DNA of 5,946 bases, taken from Candidatus Aminicenantota bacterium (GTDB taxonomy: Bacteria; Acidobacteriota; Aminicenantia; Aminicenantales; Aminicenantaceae). Shown here piece after piece: positions 5,625 to 5,946 of this stretch. The stretch covers positions 1-5,946 of the forward strand of contig WTAW01000024.1 of assembly GCA_013139435.1 (NCBI GenBank), given 5' to 3'. Within the stretch, counting starts at the first letter, position 1. The number at the start of each line of letters is the position of its first letter. The notes beneath the pieces were generated by a model. It was not told the DNA's origin. It ran no database searches and saw only the letters and a list, made by a program, of their open reading frames with translations. The position numbers and the translations under genes were made by a program.

Positions 5625-5774
5625 CTATTTGACCTCCTTGTGCAGAGTGTGCTTTCTGTCGAATTTGCAGTATTTTTTTAGCTGTATTTTCTCTGTCTGC
5701 TGTTTTTTGTTCCGTGTGGTTGTGTAATTCCGTCTTTTGCACACCGTGCATTGCAGAGTCACTATTTCTCTCAT
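5625..5774 (-). CDS. rpmG: 50S ribosomal protein L33
   Basis: A 49-residue small ribosomal protein of the large subunit, located near the E site. It begins MREIVTLQCTVC, then KRRNYTTTRNKK (13-24), and ends KKYCKFDRKHTLHKEVK (33-49), all typical of the bacterial family in length and motif. It has the first zinc knuckle, Cys9-x2-Cys12, and Cys36, but the position of the fourth cysteine is Asp39. Cysteine-reduced forms are known in this family, so the protein should still fold. The ATG at 5772-5774 is the only start in the frame before a TAA; its ribosome site is poor (a GAG about eight bases upstream), so translation may depend on upstream tuf traffic. A longer open frame at 5548-5751 in another register is a shadow. 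Its place between tuf and tRNA-Trp is a known bacterial order. Confidence 0.95.
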   Translation of the reverse strand: MREIVTLQCTVCKRRNYTTTRNKKQQTEKIQLKKYCKFDRKHTLHKEVK

Positions 5775-5822
5775 CGTTGTTCTCGTTTATTCGATTTATT
5801 TGGTTTATGTTTTCCTGTATCG

Positions 5823-5853
5823 GTCCATTCGGGGACTTGACCCTACATGGTCA
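5823..5853 (-). other. Two small tandem hairpins after tuf
   Basis: On the transcribed strand, TGACC-ATGTAG-GGTCA (5838-5853) is followed at once by GTCC-CCGAAT-GGAC (5823-5836). They start five bases after the tuf stop. Neither is followed by a T run, so they do not look like an intrinsic terminator; they could mark an mRNA processing or stability element. The stems are only five and four pairs, so chance is possible. Confidence 0.3.
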
Positions 5854-5858
5854 CTCGG

Positions 5859-5946
5859 TTAATCTGAAATCTCCGTGACCGTTCCCGCTCCGACTGTCCG
5901 TGATCCCTCTCGAATCGCAAACTTCAATCCCTTCTCCATCGCCACC
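5859..5946 (-). CDS. tuf: Elongation factor Tu, last 28 residues (5' end outside window)
   Basis: The C-terminal tail of EF-Tu, the GTPase that delivers aminoacyl-tRNA to the ribosome. The visible part reads VAMEKGLKFAIREGSR and ends TVGAGTVTEISD before a TAA stop (5859-5861). This is the beta-barrel domain 3 end of bacterial EF-Tu, including the AIREGGRTVGAG-type motif with Ser in place of the second Gly. The G domain lies outside the window. Position upstream of rpmG, tRNA-Trp, secE and nusG agrees with the tufB locus arrangement of many bacteria. Identification is firm in spite of the short length. Confidence 0.95.
   Translation of the reverse strand, partial: VAMEKGLKFAIREGSRTVGAGTVTEISD

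Noticed and set aside
5548..5751. Minus-strand open frame of 67 codons overlapping rpmG
   Set aside because: The other register at 5625-5774 gives a clear L33; this one gives no recognisable protein and runs into the spacer.

Overview
The window is the tuf-rpoB end of a bacterial core information-processing operon, read entirely on the minus strand. In transcription order (right to left) it holds the last 28 codons of tuf (EF-Tu), rpmG (L33), a tRNA-Trp(CCA) gene, secE, nusG, rplK (L11), rplA (L1), rplJ (L10), rplL (L7/L12) and the first 801 codons of rpoB (RNA polymerase beta), which runs off the left edge. The order is the widely conserved bacterial one. AGGAGG-type ribosome binding sites, GTG starts and the bacterial-type proteins place it in Bacteria. 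The phylum cannot be fixed from sequence reading alone; the odd beta subunit suggests a lineage well away from the standard model organisms.

Layout: 5775-5946 is the tuf tail and a short spacer with two small hairpins. 5515-5774 is rpmG plus about 110 bases of spacer. 5438-5514 is the tRNA, with its CCA end encoded. 5111-5437 is a 98-base spacer and secE. From nusG (5113) to the rplL stop (2470) the genes are nearly fused: gaps are 8, -8, 11 and 14 bases, and most ribosome binding sites lie in or on the stop codon of the preceding gene. A 64-base gap precedes rpoB (2405 to 1). No intrinsic terminator and no convincing sigma-70-type promoter was seen, so the array appears to be read from a promoter outside the window. 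No stretch over 300 bases lacks a gene. Long open frames on the plus strand are shadows of the real genes.

Function: EF-Tu, L33, L11, L1, L10 and L12 serve the ribosome and its factor-binding stalk; tRNA-Trp serves decoding; SecE is part of the SecYEG translocon; NusG and beta serve transcription and its coupling to translation.

Most notable point: beta carries an insertion of about 61 residues (residues 81-149) in its N-terminal protrusion region, holding eight cysteines as CxC, CxxC, CxxC, CxxC. Its first half has the same cysteine spacing (C-x-C-x12-C-x2-C) as the zinc-binding domain of beta-prime. A second insertion of about 43 residues lies downstream of the rifampicin region. Lesser oddities are a 20-residue lysine-rich N-terminal extension on L12, an L33 with Asp in place of its fourth zinc cysteine, and no room for the usual L1 and L10 autoregulatory leaders.
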